NCBI GenBank assembly: GCA_965230515.1
Contig: OZ246007.1
Span: 2,232,001 to 2,296,000 of the forward strand
DNA length: 64,000 bases
Source of the DNA: JAJFKB01 sp965230515
GTDB taxonomy: Bacteria; Pseudomonadota; Gammaproteobacteria; Pseudomonadales; IMCC2047
Reading direction: 5' to 3'
Shown: piece after piece, positions 9,127 to 17,850 of the stretch
How positions within the stretch are numbered: the first letter of the stretch is position 1
Layout: every line of letters begins with the position of its first letter
Made by a program: the position numbers and the translations under genes
Notes under the pieces: model-generated
The model's input: the letters and a program-made list of their open reading frames with translations, nothing else
Told to the model about the DNA's origin: nothing
The model's database searches: none

Positions 9127-10281
9127 ATGACCCGCTCGAATTTTCCGCCACTGACAAAATTACTGGATCAGCTTGTCTCCTGTCCTTCGGTCAGTTGCAC
9201 CAGTCCCGATATCGATCAATCCAATTTGCCGGTGATACACCTGTTGGCTGGTTGGCTGGAGCAGCTTGGATTCTCAGTACAAATACTGACACTGCCTGGC
9301 CAGCAAAACAAAGCCAATCTTGTTGCGACACTGGGTAGTGGTCCCGGAGGCTTGGTATTAGCTGGCCACACCGACACGGTTCCCTATGATGAGCAGTTAT
9401 GGAGCCACAACCCGCTGGCTTTAACAGAGAAGGATAATCGTCTCTACGGGTTGGGTACCAGCGACATGAAGGGTTTTTTTCCTATCGTGATTGAGGCTGC
9501 TAAGAAATACCTGAATGCAACACTCAAACAACCTTTGATTGTGCTGGCCACCGCTGATGAGGAAAGCTCCATGGCGGGTGCCAAGGCCTTGGCGGCACTT
9601 GGTAAACCGTTGGCCCGGTATGCGGTGATTGGTGAGCCAACAGGCATGCGACCGATTCGGCTGCACAAGGGCATGATGATGGAAGCGATTCGAATCCGCG
9701 GGCAATCCGGGCACTCTTCCAATCCGGCGCTGGGGCATAGCGCTTTGGTGGCTATGCATGATGTGCTGGGAGAAGTGATTGGTTTTCAGCAGCAGCTCAA
9801 ACAGCAGTACCAAAACAGCCATTTTGATATCACGTTCCCAACGTTGAATCTGGGATGTATTCATGGCGGCGATAACCCGAACCGTATCTGCGGTCATTGT
9901 GAGTTGCAGATCGATATTCGCCCCTTGCCAGGAATGGATCTGGATCTGGTGCGCGAAGCGCTGTCCAATGCTGTGCAGCCGCTTGCAGCAAGGCATCAGG
10001 TTGTTATCAGTGTGGATTCGCTTTTTGAAGGTATCCCGGCGCATGAAACGGCGGCATCATCTGACATTGTCATGCAGCTGGAGCGTTTGAGCGGGCAAAC
10101 TGCCGCGAGCGTAAATTTCGCAACAGAAGCGCCTTTTCTGTCGCAGATGGGTATGGAGACGGTGGTGCTTGGTCCCGGTGATATTGATCAGGCGCATCAG
10201 CCGGATGAGTACTTATCAATCGATCGTATTCAGCCTACAATTGACCTTTTGGAAAAGCTGATAAAGATCTATTGTCTATAA
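9127..10281 (+). CDS. argE: Acetylornithine deacetylase
   Basis: M20-family zinc hydrolase that removes acetate from N-acetylornithine in linear arginine biosynthesis. Its 384 residues match ArgE. The metal motif HTDTVP begins at H81, GTSDMKG gives the bridging Asp near 113, the catalytic/metal DEESS lies near 144-148 and EPTGMRP follows. The lid domain holds GQSGHSS. It is followed 20 nt later by argA on the same strand, so the first and the deacetylation steps of the pathway are paired as in pseudomonads. Confidence 0.92.
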   Translation: MTRSNFPPLTKLLDQLVSCPSVSCTSPDIDQSNLPVIHLLAGWLEQLGFSVQILTLPGQQNKANLVATLGSGPGGLVLAGHTDTVPYDEQLWSHNPLALTEKDNRLYGLGTSDMKGFFPIVIEAAKKYLNATLKQPLIVLATADEESSMAGAKALAALGKPLARYAVIGEPTGMRPIRLHKGMMMEAIRIRGQSGHSSNPALGHSALVAMHDVLGEVIGFQQQLKQQYQNSHFDITFPTLNLGCIHGGDNPNRICGHCELQIDIRPLPGMDLDLVREALSNAVQPLAARHQVVISVDSLFEGIPAHETAASSDIVMQLERLSGQTAASVNFATEAPFLSQMGMETVVLGPGDIDQAHQPDEYLSIDRIQPTIDLLEKLIKIYCL

Positions 10282-10312
10282 TTAGGCTGAATGGACCTGA
10301 GTGCAAATAGTA

Positions 10313-11623
10313 ATGAACGATCAATCTAAACCCTATGTAGCGTGGTTTCGTAATTCGGCCCCCTATATCAATGCCAATCGGGACAAAACCGTGGTGTTGA
10401 TGTTGAGTGGTGAAGCGGTAGCCCATGCGCAGTTTAAAAGTATCGTTCATGATATTGCACTGCTCAATAGTCTGGGTGTCAGGCTGGTGATTGTTTACGG
10501 AGCACGCAAGCAGGTCGATCAATTGCTGGACGAGCATGGCATAAAAAGCCAGCTGCATCAGAATTTGAGGATTACCGATTCCCCATCGCTCGAATGTGTT
10601 AAGCGTGCGGTAGGCGGGTTGCGATCTGAAATAGAGGCAGCGCTTTCAATGGGGCTGGCAAATTCTCCGATGCACGGAGCGCGCCTGAGGGTCTGCAGCG
10701 GAAACTATATTCTGGCAAAACCTTTAGGCGTTCGCGATGGCGTGGATTTTAGTCATACCGGAGAGGTAAGGCGGGTTGATTGTGCTGCAATCAGGCAGCA
10801 GCTTGATCTGGGTGGTATCGTGTTACTTCCGCCAATCGGATATTCGCCAACCGGAGAAGTATTCAATCTTTCTGCTGAAGATCTGGCGACCGACACGGCT
10901 ATTGCCCTGTCGGCCGACAAGCTGATTTTGATGTGTGCGGAACAGGGAGCGTCCCATAATGGTGAGTTGGTCTGTGAGCTCAACACCCAGGAAGCAGAGC
11001 AGCTGCTTGCCGATACCTCCCAGAGTGGTGAAGTAAGTCGTCATTTAGCCGCTGCCTGTCGCGCCTGCGATGCGGGTGTACCGCGAGCCCATCTGGTCAG
11101 CTATCAGGATGATGGGGCGCTGATTACCGAGCTCTATACGCGTGACGGAGCGGGAACCCTGGTAACACTGAAAAATTACGAACAGTTGAGACAGGCTACC
11201 ATTGCCGATGTGGGCGGTATCATCGAGCTAATCAGGCCGCTTGAACAGCAAGGGGTATTGGTGCGTCGTTCGCGAGAGCTGCTGGAAAAGGAGATAGAGC
11301 AGTTTTGTGTTATTGAGCGTGATGGTGCCATCATTGGATGCGCGGCTCTCTACCCGCTGGATGATGGCAGGACGGGTGAATTGGCCTGTTTTGTTGTGGC
11401 TCCTGAATATCGTGCTGCAGCGCGTGGAGATCAGTTGCTTGCCCATATGAAGAAGCAGGCAAAATCACTTGGTCTTGATACGCTTGTCGTGTTAACGACA
11501 CAAACGGCACACTGGTTTCTGGAACGGGGGTTTGAGAAAGCAGGGGTTGCTGCGCTCCCGCAAGGTAAGCAGGCGTTATATAATCTGCAACGAAACTCCA
11601 GCGTATTCAGGGTGAGTGTTTAA
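10313..11623 (+). CDS. argA: N-acetylglutamate synthase
   Basis: Two-domain ArgA of about 436 residues. An amino-acid-kinase fold (residues 1 to about 285) binds feedback arginine, and a C-terminal GNAT acetyltransferase domain (about 290-430) makes N-acetylglutamate from glutamate and acetyl-CoA. The family start YVAWFRNSAPYIN is present. The GTG at 10301 is an alternative start that would add four residues (MQIV). It lies 20-31 nt behind argE, as a probable two-gene arginine operon. Confidence 0.92.
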   Translation: MNDQSKPYVAWFRNSAPYINANRDKTVVLMLSGEAVAHAQFKSIVHDIALLNSLGVRLVIVYGARKQVDQLLDEHGIKSQLHQNLRITDSPSLECVKRAVGGLRSEIEAALSMGLANSPMHGARLRVCSGNYILAKPLGVRDGVDFSHTGEVRRVDCAAIRQQLDLGGIVLLPPIGYSPTGEVFNLSAEDLATDTAIALSADKLILMCAEQGASHNGELVCELNTQEAEQLLADTSQSGEVSRHLAAACRACDAGVPRAHLVSYQDDGALITELYTRDGAGTLVTLKNYEQLRQATIADVGGIIELIRPLEQQGVLVRRSRELLEKEIEQFCVIERDGAIIGCAALYPLDDGRTGELACFVVAPEYRAAARGDQLLAHMKKQAKSLGLDTLVVLTTQTAHWFLERGFEKAGVAALPQGKQALYNLQRNSSVFRVSV

Positions 11624-11770
11624 GAGGTCTGGGTAGCATGATGGTGGCTTAAGCCGAAAGCGTGCATTTTCAGTTGCTTTCCCACCCGCCAGAGAGTGCG
11701 CAATGGACATAATATAAGTTGGGGAGCAACGATGAGGCTTTCAACCACCTAAGCCATTCTCTGAAAAGTC

Positions 11771-12475
11771 ATGAGCATCAAGAACCTTAGAGAGGATATT
11801 CGCGCTGCCGCAGACCCTCAAATAGCCAGGCATTCGGCAGGGTTTTTCAAAACCGGGCCGGGCGAGTATGGTGAGTCCGATTGCTTTATCGGTGTGCGTG
11901 TGCCGGTGATTCGAAAGCTGGTCAAAAAACATATGCCGTTGGCGCCCAAAGCGTTATTCGAGCTTTTGCAGTCCCGTTATCATGAAGAGCGTCTGGCGGC
12001 GCTGGTTGGTCTGGTGTCCCTTTATGAAACTGCAGAGTCAGAGCTTCGGCAGTCTATATATCATCAATACCTTACGCATACCCGATACATTAATAATTGG
12101 GATTTGGTGGATGGGTCCGCCCCCCGGATTGTTGGCGGCCAGCTTTTTGATCAGGATAAAACGCCCCTTTATCGGCTGGCGAACTCAGTAAGTCTTTGGG
12201 AGCGCCGTATCGCAATCATGGCGACCTTTTATTTTATTAAGCGCAACGAGTTTGAGAATACGCTTAATTTGTCCAGATTACTGCTCAATGATCCTGAAGA
12301 TTTGATTCATAAGGCGGTCGGGTGGATGCTGAGGGAAGTGGGGAAGCGGGATCAGTCACTGGAAGAGGGGTTCCTCAAGTTGTATTACCAGAAAATGCCG
12401 CGCACCATGCTACGCTATGCGATTGAAAAGTTTCCGAGCACGCTCAGAAAGGCTTACCTGAAAGGTGAAGTATAG
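11771..12475 (+). CDS. DNA alkylation repair protein (AlkD-like DNA glycosylase)
   Basis: 234-residue all-helical HEAT-repeat-like protein of the AlkD/DNA_alkylation family, which excises N3- and N7-alkylated purines. Diagnostic blocks are GVRVPVIRKLVKK, NNWDLVDGSAP (with the catalytic Asp region), LWERRIAIMATF and DLIHKAVGWMLREVGKR. It stands alone between argA and a convergent small gene. The region around its stop codon contains three imperfect copies of AAAGGTGAAGTATA in tandem (about 12470-12503), so the C-terminus may have been extended or trimmed by slippage. Confidence 0.9.
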   Translation: MSIKNLREDIRAAADPQIARHSAGFFKTGPGEYGESDCFIGVRVPVIRKLVKKHMPLAPKALFELLQSRYHEERLAALVGLVSLYETAESELRQSIYHQYLTHTRYINNWDLVDGSAPRIVGGQLFDQDKTPLYRLANSVSLWERRIAIMATFYFIKRNEFENTLNLSRLLLNDPEDLIHKAVGWMLREVGKRDQSLEEGFLKLYYQKMPRTMLRYAIEKFPSTLRKAYLKGEV

Positions 12476-12515
12476 AAGTATAAAAGGTGAAGTATAAAAG
12501 GTGATGTTGAATGGG

Positions 12516-12548
12516 TGAAAAAGCGCGAAGCGATATCGTTTCGCGCTT
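12516..12548 (-). terminator. Rho-independent terminator
   Basis: Stem AAGCGCGAA / TTCGCGCTT enclosing a further self-complementary CGATATCG, followed on the minus strand by TTTTTC. It terminates the small gene that ends at 12555 and may also stop alkD transcripts. Confidence 0.75.
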
Positions 12549-12554
12549 GCTGTG

Positions 12555-12833
12555 CTAGAGGGCGCCTGCCGACATTTTTAGATCAATCTTAAGGTCCAGC
12601 TCCTGGGCAATTTGATCTAATTGATGCGCTACTCGGTGATTGAGCTGCTCCACGAGCACGTCGTCAGCGATTGCCGGGCTGTCGGCGCTAATGCGCTGGG
12701 AGCCGGAATGCAGGGGCTGATCGAAATGATCGGGGTTCGCAGCACTCAATAGAGCGTCGTCATAGACAATCTTGCCAAACGCTAATCCAGCTGAGGCGCC
12801 AAGTGCGATCAGTATAGCGGTTAACTTTTTCAT
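12555..12833 (-). CDS. Small exported protein of unknown function
   Basis: 92-residue protein with a clear signal peptide (MKKLTAILIALGASAGLAFG) and a short, charged mature part ending in the heptad-like DQIAQELDLKIDLKM. The ribosome-binding site AGGAGA lies just upstream of the ATG. I recognise no family. Its promoter region holds four phased GTTAC/GTAAC pentamers. Probably periplasmic; function unknown. Confidence 0.7.
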   Translation of the reverse strand: MKKLTAILIALGASAGLAFGKIVYDDALLSAANPDHFDQPLHSGSQRISADSPAIADDVLVEQLNHRVAHQLDQIAQELDLKIDLKMSAGAL

Positions 12834-12875
12834 GCTACGATCTCCTTATATAAACATCGTGATTAAAATAAATTT

Positions 12876-12913
12876 GTTACCTAAAACGTTACATAACGTA
12901 ACATACGTGTAAC
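12876..12913. promoter_or_regulatory. Phased GTTAC/GTAAC operator-like array
   Basis: GTTAC at 12876 and 12888, then GTAAC at 12898 and 12909, starting 10-12 bp apart. That is one helical turn, with dyad symmetry between the two pairs. It lies in the AT-rich gap between two divergent genes (12555-12833 minus and 13010 plus). A binding site for an unidentified regulator is inferred. Confidence 0.35.
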
Positions 12914-13009
12914 TATTACACATTTTGGCTAAAAAGCAATAGATGTTTAGTTTTCTTTTATAATAATTAGGAATTAATAAATTAAAATTTTGATGCGAAA
13001 TGAATAAAG

Positions 13010-13504
13010 ATGACTGTTGCATCGTATCCAATCATTCAAGAGTACAAAGATGTTCTGGTGGGTGCGCCCAGAATCTTTAATTGCCAGCTATTGGAGAGAT
13101 CAGCAGGGCAGGCGGTAGTGATCTACAGGTTGCCACGAGAAACGGTGATTGAGGGTATTACAATGCCGTGTGGTACCACCAGTTACGGGTATTTTTGGGA
13201 GCAACGAAACTACAACGTCTACCATTTTGTCGATGTAAACGGGGAGACCCTTGGTCTCTATTTTAATATCAGTGACGCAACGCGTATCAGCGATGAACAG
13301 ATCTATTGGCGTGACCTCGTTGTGGATCTATTGGTTAAATCTGATGGATCGTGTCAGGTTTTGGATGAGCACGAGCTGCCGGCAGATATTTCCGGGGATC
13401 TATTGCAGTTAATCTTTCGTGTTCGGGACCAGATTGTTGAGCGAGCTGGGCAGATCAGAGAAGAGGTAGAGCGTAAAACGAGATCGCTGATGCGGCGCCA
13501 CTGA
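13010..13504 (+). CDS. DUF402 domain protein
   Basis: 164-residue protein of the DUF402/FomD-like beta-barrel family. The family-typical order is visible: VYHFVDVNGETLGLYFNISD, then IYWRDLVVDLLVKSDGS and VLDEHELP, with acidic residues that bind divalent metal in FomD. Members hydrolyse nucleotide-linked phospho- or phosphonate compounds, but no substrate can be assigned here. A charged C-terminal helix (QIREEVERKTRSLMRRH) ends the protein. It is divergent from the small exported protein and convergent with the flavoenzyme at 13549. Confidence 0.75.
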   Translation: MTVASYPIIQEYKDVLVGAPRIFNCQLLERSAGQAVVIYRLPRETVIEGITMPCGTTSYGYFWEQRNYNVYHFVDVNGETLGLYFNISDATRISDEQIYWRDLVVDLLVKSDGSCQVLDEHELPADISGDLLQLIFRVRDQIVERAGQIREEVERKTRSLMRRH

Positions 13505-13548
13505 GCCGGGCTTTCGTCGGCTGGTTATGGTTGACGTGCTCGGTGTAA

Positions 13549-14964
13549 TTAAGTGTGTTGCTCCAGCAACTTGCCGGGGTTCATGACTCCGTTTGGATCA
13601 AACACCTGCTTGATGGCCCCCATATAGGCGATCTCTTCCTTGCTGCGGCTGTAGGGCAAATAGGGCTTCTTTAACAGTCCGACGCCATGTTCCGCTGAGA
13701 TGCTGCCCCCCAGGTCTGCGACGATATCAAAAACAGCCTCGTTGACCTGTCCGCATTTTGTGAAGAAAGTCGCTTTGTCGAGATGCTCGGGTTTCAGGAT
13801 ATTCAGGTGCAAATTCCCATCGCCAATATGGCCATACCAGACGATCTCAAAGTCCGGGTAGCCTTGGGTGACTGCCTGGTTGACGCGATTGAGGAATTCA
13901 GGGACTTTGCTCACGGTTACTGATAGATCATTTTTGTAAGGCGTAAACTCCGCGATCGTCTCGGAGATATCCTCTCGCAGCCGCCAAAGGCTGGCGGCCT
14001 GTGTTTCATTCTGGCTCATCACGCCATCCAGCACCCAGCCTTGCTCAACGCATTGTTCAAACAGGCCCATCACCTGTTCTTCGGTTTGCTCTGAAAGCAG
14101 CTCAAACTCGAGCAATGCGTAGTAAGGTGCGTCGTAGTCGAAAGGCTTTGCAATGCCGCCTTTGCCGGTGACATGGTGAAGCGCCCGGTCGGAGAAAAAT
14201 TCAAAGGCTGTCAGATCGATCTGATCCTGAAAGGTCCGGGATACGTTCATCAGCGCATCGAATTCCGGCACACCCAATACCAGTACGGATAAATTGGTGG
14301 GAGGCCGCATCAGTTGAATGGTGGCTTCTGTGATAAAGCCCAAGGTGCCTTCCGAGCCGATAAAGAGGTGGCGAAGATCATACCCGGTAGCATTTTTTAC
14401 CAATCCGCTATTCAGCTCGAGCACATCGCCTTTACCGGTAACCACTTTCAGTCCCAATATCCAATCTCTGGTGAGGCCATAGCGTATGACCTTGATGCCT
14501 CCGGCGTTGGTGGCTATGTTGCCGCCAATCTGGCTGGAACCGGAAGATGCAAAATCCACTGGATAAAAAAGGCCCTGCTGTTCTGCGAATTGTTGCAGCT
14601 GTTCGGTGATGACACCGGCCTCGCAGACCAGCGTGCGGTCAATTTCATTAAAACTGTGAATGTTGTTCATGCGCTCAAAAGAGACCACGACCTCCTGATC
14701 GGTCGACATGGCGCCGCCGCTCAGACCGGTTCGGCCACCCGAAGGTACCAGGGCAAAGAGCTCCTGATTTGCAGCATTAACCAGAGCCTGAACCTGTTCG
14801 GTTGTGCGGGGGAAGACTATAGCGAGAGGATTTGGTTCGTAGACGCGGGTCCAGTCTTTGCCATAATGTGATAACTCGTCACCATCGGTGATCATATCCT
14901 TGGCAGTAAAGATTTTGGCTAAATGGGAAAGAACGGTTTCCGGCAAAGTATGATCATTGGACAT
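13549..14964 (-). CDS. FAD-linked D-2-hydroxyacid dehydrogenase (D-2-hydroxyglutarate dehydrogenase-like)
   Basis: 471-residue flavoprotein with an N-terminal FAD_binding_4 domain (PSGGRTGLSGGA near 75; VKNATGYDLRHLFIGSEGTLG near 185-205) and a C-terminal FAD-oxidase_C domain with the metal/substrate motif WYGHIGDGNLHLN. Glycolate, D-lactate and D-2-hydroxyglutarate dehydrogenases share this architecture. It is divergent from serA with 74-101 nt between. In Pseudomonas, SerA-type enzymes produce D-2-hydroxyglutarate and a neighbouring D2HG dehydrogenase removes it, so that activity is my preferred reading. Sequence alone does not settle the substrate. Confidence 0.8.
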   Translation of the reverse strand: MSNDHTLPETVLSHLAKIFTAKDMITDGDELSHYGKDWTRVYEPNPLAIVFPRTTEQVQALVNAANQELFALVPSGGRTGLSGGAMSTDQEVVVSFERMNNIHSFNEIDRTLVCEAGVITEQLQQFAEQQGLFYPVDFASSGSSQIGGNIATNAGGIKVIRYGLTRDWILGLKVVTGKGDVLELNSGLVKNATGYDLRHLFIGSEGTLGFITEATIQLMRPPTNLSVLVLGVPEFDALMNVSRTFQDQIDLTAFEFFSDRALHHVTGKGGIAKPFDYDAPYYALLEFELLSEQTEEQVMGLFEQCVEQGWVLDGVMSQNETQAASLWRLREDISETIAEFTPYKNDLSVTVSKVPEFLNRVNQAVTQGYPDFEIVWYGHIGDGNLHLNILKPEHLDKATFFTKCGQVNEAVFDIVADLGGSISAEHGVGLLKKPYLPYSRSKEEIAYMGAIKQVFDPNGVMNPGKLLEQHT

Positions 14965-15065
14965 TGCGTGTTAGCTGGCTCTTGGGATAAAAATGGATCG
15001 TTTTTCGGGGCGAGTATGGTACCATAGCGCGCCTTCGAATGAGAGGTTCTGAGCCAAAAATTCCT

Positions 15066-16301
15066 ATGTCTGAGATCGGGTTATCGTTAGAGAAACAAAA
15101 GATTAAAGTCCTGCTATTGGAAGGTGTTCATCAGCGAGCAGTGGATACCTTTAACCAGGCGGGATATCACCAGGTTGAGCATCTGGCCACGTCTTTGGGT
15201 GAAGCTGAGTTAATAGAGAGGATTGCTGACGTACATTTTCTGGGTATTCGGTCACGTACGCAATTGACACCAGCCGTGTTTGCCGCTGCCAAAAAACTGA
15301 TCGGCGTCGGGTGTTTTTGTATTGGTACCAATCAGGTCGACCTGAACGCAGCAAGCGAAAACGGAGTGGTGGTATTCAATGCGCCCTTTTCCAATACCCG
15401 TAGCGTAGCGGAACTGGTCCTTGCCGAGGCGATACTGCTGATGCGCGGTATTCCTGAAAAAAATGCCCGGGCACACCGTGGCGAGTGGCAAAAATCGGCT
15501 AAAAACGCATATGAGATTCGCGGAAAAACCCTGGGAATCGTCGGCTATGGCAGTATTGGTGCGCAGCTCAGCGTAATGGCCGAGTCGCTGGGTATGCGGG
15601 TGATTTTTTGTGACATTATCAACAAGCTGCCTTTGGGTAATGCTGTGCAGGCAGGCAGCCTAAATGAGTTGTTGGAACGATCGGATGTGGTGAGCCTGCA
15701 TGTACCGGAAACCGCCACCACCAAAAATATGATCGGGCCTGCGGAGCTTGGCAGGATGAAGCGCGAGAGCGTACTCATCAACGCATCCAGAGGTACAGTG
15801 GTTGATATCGCGGCATTGGAAGATGCATTGAAAAGAGAAGCGATCCTCGGGGCTGCGATTGATGTATTTCCGGTAGAGCCCAAGTCGAATGAGGAGGATT
15901 TCACCTCACCCCTGCGAGCATTCGATAATGTCATTCTGTCGCCGCATGTGGGCGGGAGTACTGTTGAAGCACAGGAGAATATCGGTGAAGAGGTCGCTCA
16001 GAAAATGGTTAAATACAGCGACAACGGTACCAGCCTATCAAGCGTCAACTTCCCGGAGGTCGCGTTGCCCGCGCATCCCGGCGAACACCGGTTGCTCAAT
16101 GTGCACCGCAATATTCCCGGTATTCTGTCGCAAATAAACAGCATTTTTTCCGATAACGGAATCAATATCAGTGGCCAGTACCTTCAAACCAATGAAAAGC
16201 TGGGTTACGTGGTGATGGATATTCATGCTGACCACAGTGAAAAGGCATTGCGCGCGTTGCGTGCCATCGAGGGGACTATTCGAACACGGGTGCTTTTCTG
16301 A
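15066..16301 (+). CDS. serA: D-3-phosphoglycerate dehydrogenase
   Basis: First enzyme of serine biosynthesis, E. coli-type, about 411 residues from the ATG at 15066 (LSLEKQKIKVLLLEGVHQ aligns with the known N-terminus). An upstream in-frame ATG at 15039 would add nine residues. The product has the catalytic domain, the NAD-binding GYGSIGAQL motif, the catalytic Arg in NASRGTVVD, the Glu, and the His in SPHVGGST. It ends with a C-terminal ACT domain (from about 340; HRNIPGILSQINSIFSDNGINI) for serine feedback. The neighbour in the opposite direction is probably the D-2-hydroxyglutarate dehydrogenase that pulls this reaction forward. Confidence 0.93.
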   Translation: MSEIGLSLEKQKIKVLLLEGVHQRAVDTFNQAGYHQVEHLATSLGEAELIERIADVHFLGIRSRTQLTPAVFAAAKKLIGVGCFCIGTNQVDLNAASENGVVVFNAPFSNTRSVAELVLAEAILLMRGIPEKNARAHRGEWQKSAKNAYEIRGKTLGIVGYGSIGAQLSVMAESLGMRVIFCDIINKLPLGNAVQAGSLNELLERSDVVSLHVPETATTKNMIGPAELGRMKRESVLINASRGTVVDIAALEDALKREAILGAAIDVFPVEPKSNEEDFTSPLRAFDNVILSPHVGGSTVEAQENIGEEVAQKMVKYSDNGTSLSSVNFPEVALPAHPGEHRLLNVHRNIPGILSQINSIFSDNGINISGQYLQTNEKLGYVVMDIHADHSEKALRALRAIEGTIRTRVLF

Positions 16302-16325
16302 TCCACAGGGGCTATTTACGGTGTA

Positions 16326-17219
16326 CTACAGTACATCTGACAAGGCTTCCTGCAAATCGTTAAAGCGAAATTCAAAGCCGGCTTTAAGCGCTCTGCGAGG
16401 GCGTACCTTTTGCCCGGTTAACAGCAGGGCTGACATCTCACCCAGAACCAGCTTAAGTATCGGCGCTGGTGCCGGTAGCAATGCCGGACGATGCAGGCAG
16501 CGTGCCAGCGTTTGTGTGAACTTCCTGTTGGTGACCGGATTGGGGGCAACACCGTTATAAGGCCCGCTGCACTGATCATTGGTCATCAGCCACACTATGA
16601 GCCGAACCAGATCATCACGGTGTATCCAGGACATCCACTGCCGGCCATTCCCGAGCGGACCACCAAGCCCTGACTTAAAGGGTAATAGCATCCGTTTGAG
16701 AAAACCGCCGTTGCGGCCAATCACCAATCCGATACGCAGTCGGCAAACTCGAACACCTGACTGCTCTGCAGTTTGTGCCAGCGTTTCCCATTGATCACAA
16801 AGGTGCTGTCCAAAGTCGCTGGCGGGTGTGCTGCTTTCATCCACCTCTACATCACCCTGGTCGCCGTAGTATCCTACGGCTGAGCCGCTGATCAGGCATT
16901 GTGGCTTGTGCTCCGCTCGCGCGATAAAATCCAGAACAGACCGGGTGGTCTCGAGGCGACTGTCCAGCAGAACCTGTTTCCGCTTATCGGACCAGCGTTT
17001 GTCTGCAATCCCTTCGCCGGCAAGGTTAATGATGGCATCTACCCGGGTATCCGGCGAGAGTTGCTCAAGTGTGTCAATGATCAGGGTATGGCGATAGCTC
17101 TGTAGTTCGGGAGCATTCGGTTTGCGCGTCAGCAAAGTCAGCTGGTGCCCCTGCTCCAGAAGCACTTTGACAAGCGCGTGGCCGATAAAGCCGGTACCGC
17201 CGGTAATGAGGATCCGCAT
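16326..17219 (-). CDS. TIGR01777 family NAD-dependent epimerase-like protein (YfcH-type)
   Basis: 297-residue extended SDR protein from the ATG at 17219, which has GGAGG in front; the frame is open further upstream without a good start. The N-terminal Rossmann motif is ILITGGTGFIGHALV and the active-site region is GSAVGYYGDQG. The C-terminal DUF1731 segment includes VAPNPVTNRKFTQTLA and the terminal KVRPRRALKAGFEFRFNDLQEAL. The family is widespread and its substrate is unknown. It is convergent with serA (24 nt between stops) and divergent from the DUF4124 gene. Confidence 0.88.
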   Translation of the reverse strand: MRILITGGTGFIGHALVKVLLEQGHQLTLLTRKPNAPELQSYRHTLIIDTLEQLSPDTRVDAIINLAGEGIADKRWSDKRKQVLLDSRLETTRSVLDFIARAEHKPQCLISGSAVGYYGDQGDVEVDESSTPASDFGQHLCDQWETLAQTAEQSGVRVCRLRIGLVIGRNGGFLKRMLLPFKSGLGGPLGNGRQWMSWIHRDDLVRLIVWLMTNDQCSGPYNGVAPNPVTNRKFTQTLARCLHRPALLPAPAPILKLVLGEMSALLLTGQKVRPRRALKAGFEFRFNDLQEALSDVL

Positions 17220-17301
17220 CGTAACCTCCAATTGGTCGCCCGGAATTCCCGGCGACCTTCTATAATGAATCTTATATCTAACAGAAATGACAGGATTCAT
17301 T

Positions 17302-17739
17302 ATGCGCCGATCAGCTTTGTTTGTCTTTTTGCTCTTCAATTGTCTGGCCGTACAGGCAGAGATGTATCGTTGGGTTGATGACCAGGGGAACACCCATTTT
17401 AGCGATAAAAAACCGCCGGAAATTGAGGCGGACGATATATCGGACACCGTTAAACGACAAAATACCGACTATGGCAGTCAGTCTGCAAAGAAGCAGTTAC
17501 AGCAAATAGAGCGAACCAGGGCGGCGAGGCAGGCGGAAGCGCGTCAACAGGTTGAGCTGTCGGCAGGGAATCGAGATGCCGTGAAGCGGGATTGCGAAGA
17601 GGCACAGCAGCGCCTTAAAATCATCAGGGGCCGTGTGATTTTTTATGATAAGGATAACAAGGAGGTCAAGGTTACCGAGAAAGAGCGGGAACAGCGGGTG
17701 CTGGCATTGGAGCGACAGATTAATAAATACTGCAAATAA
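17302..17739 (+). CDS. DUF4124 exported protein
   Basis: About 145 residues from the ATG at 17302, which has CAGGA seven bases upstream and is better placed than the ATG at 17287. Signal peptide (RRSALFVFLLFNCLAVQA), then the DUF4124 signature EMYRWVDDQGNTHFSDKKP, then a charged coiled coil (residues about 60-145) with two cysteines. Cell-envelope location is expected; the function is not known for the family. Confidence 0.85.
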   Translation: MRRSALFVFLLFNCLAVQAEMYRWVDDQGNTHFSDKKPPEIEADDISDTVKRQNTDYGSQSAKKQLQQIERTRAARQAEARQQVELSAGNRDAVKRDCEEAQQRLKIIRGRVIFYDKDNKEVKVTEKEREQRVLALERQINKYCK

Positions 17740-17850
17740 TCGGTTAATATATCGATAGGCTATTCTGGCATTAATAGTAATAAGCAACATTTTTACTAAT
17801 GTGTTGAAGCGTGTATATTTCGGAGTGAGAGCTATCTGGATGTTGGATAT

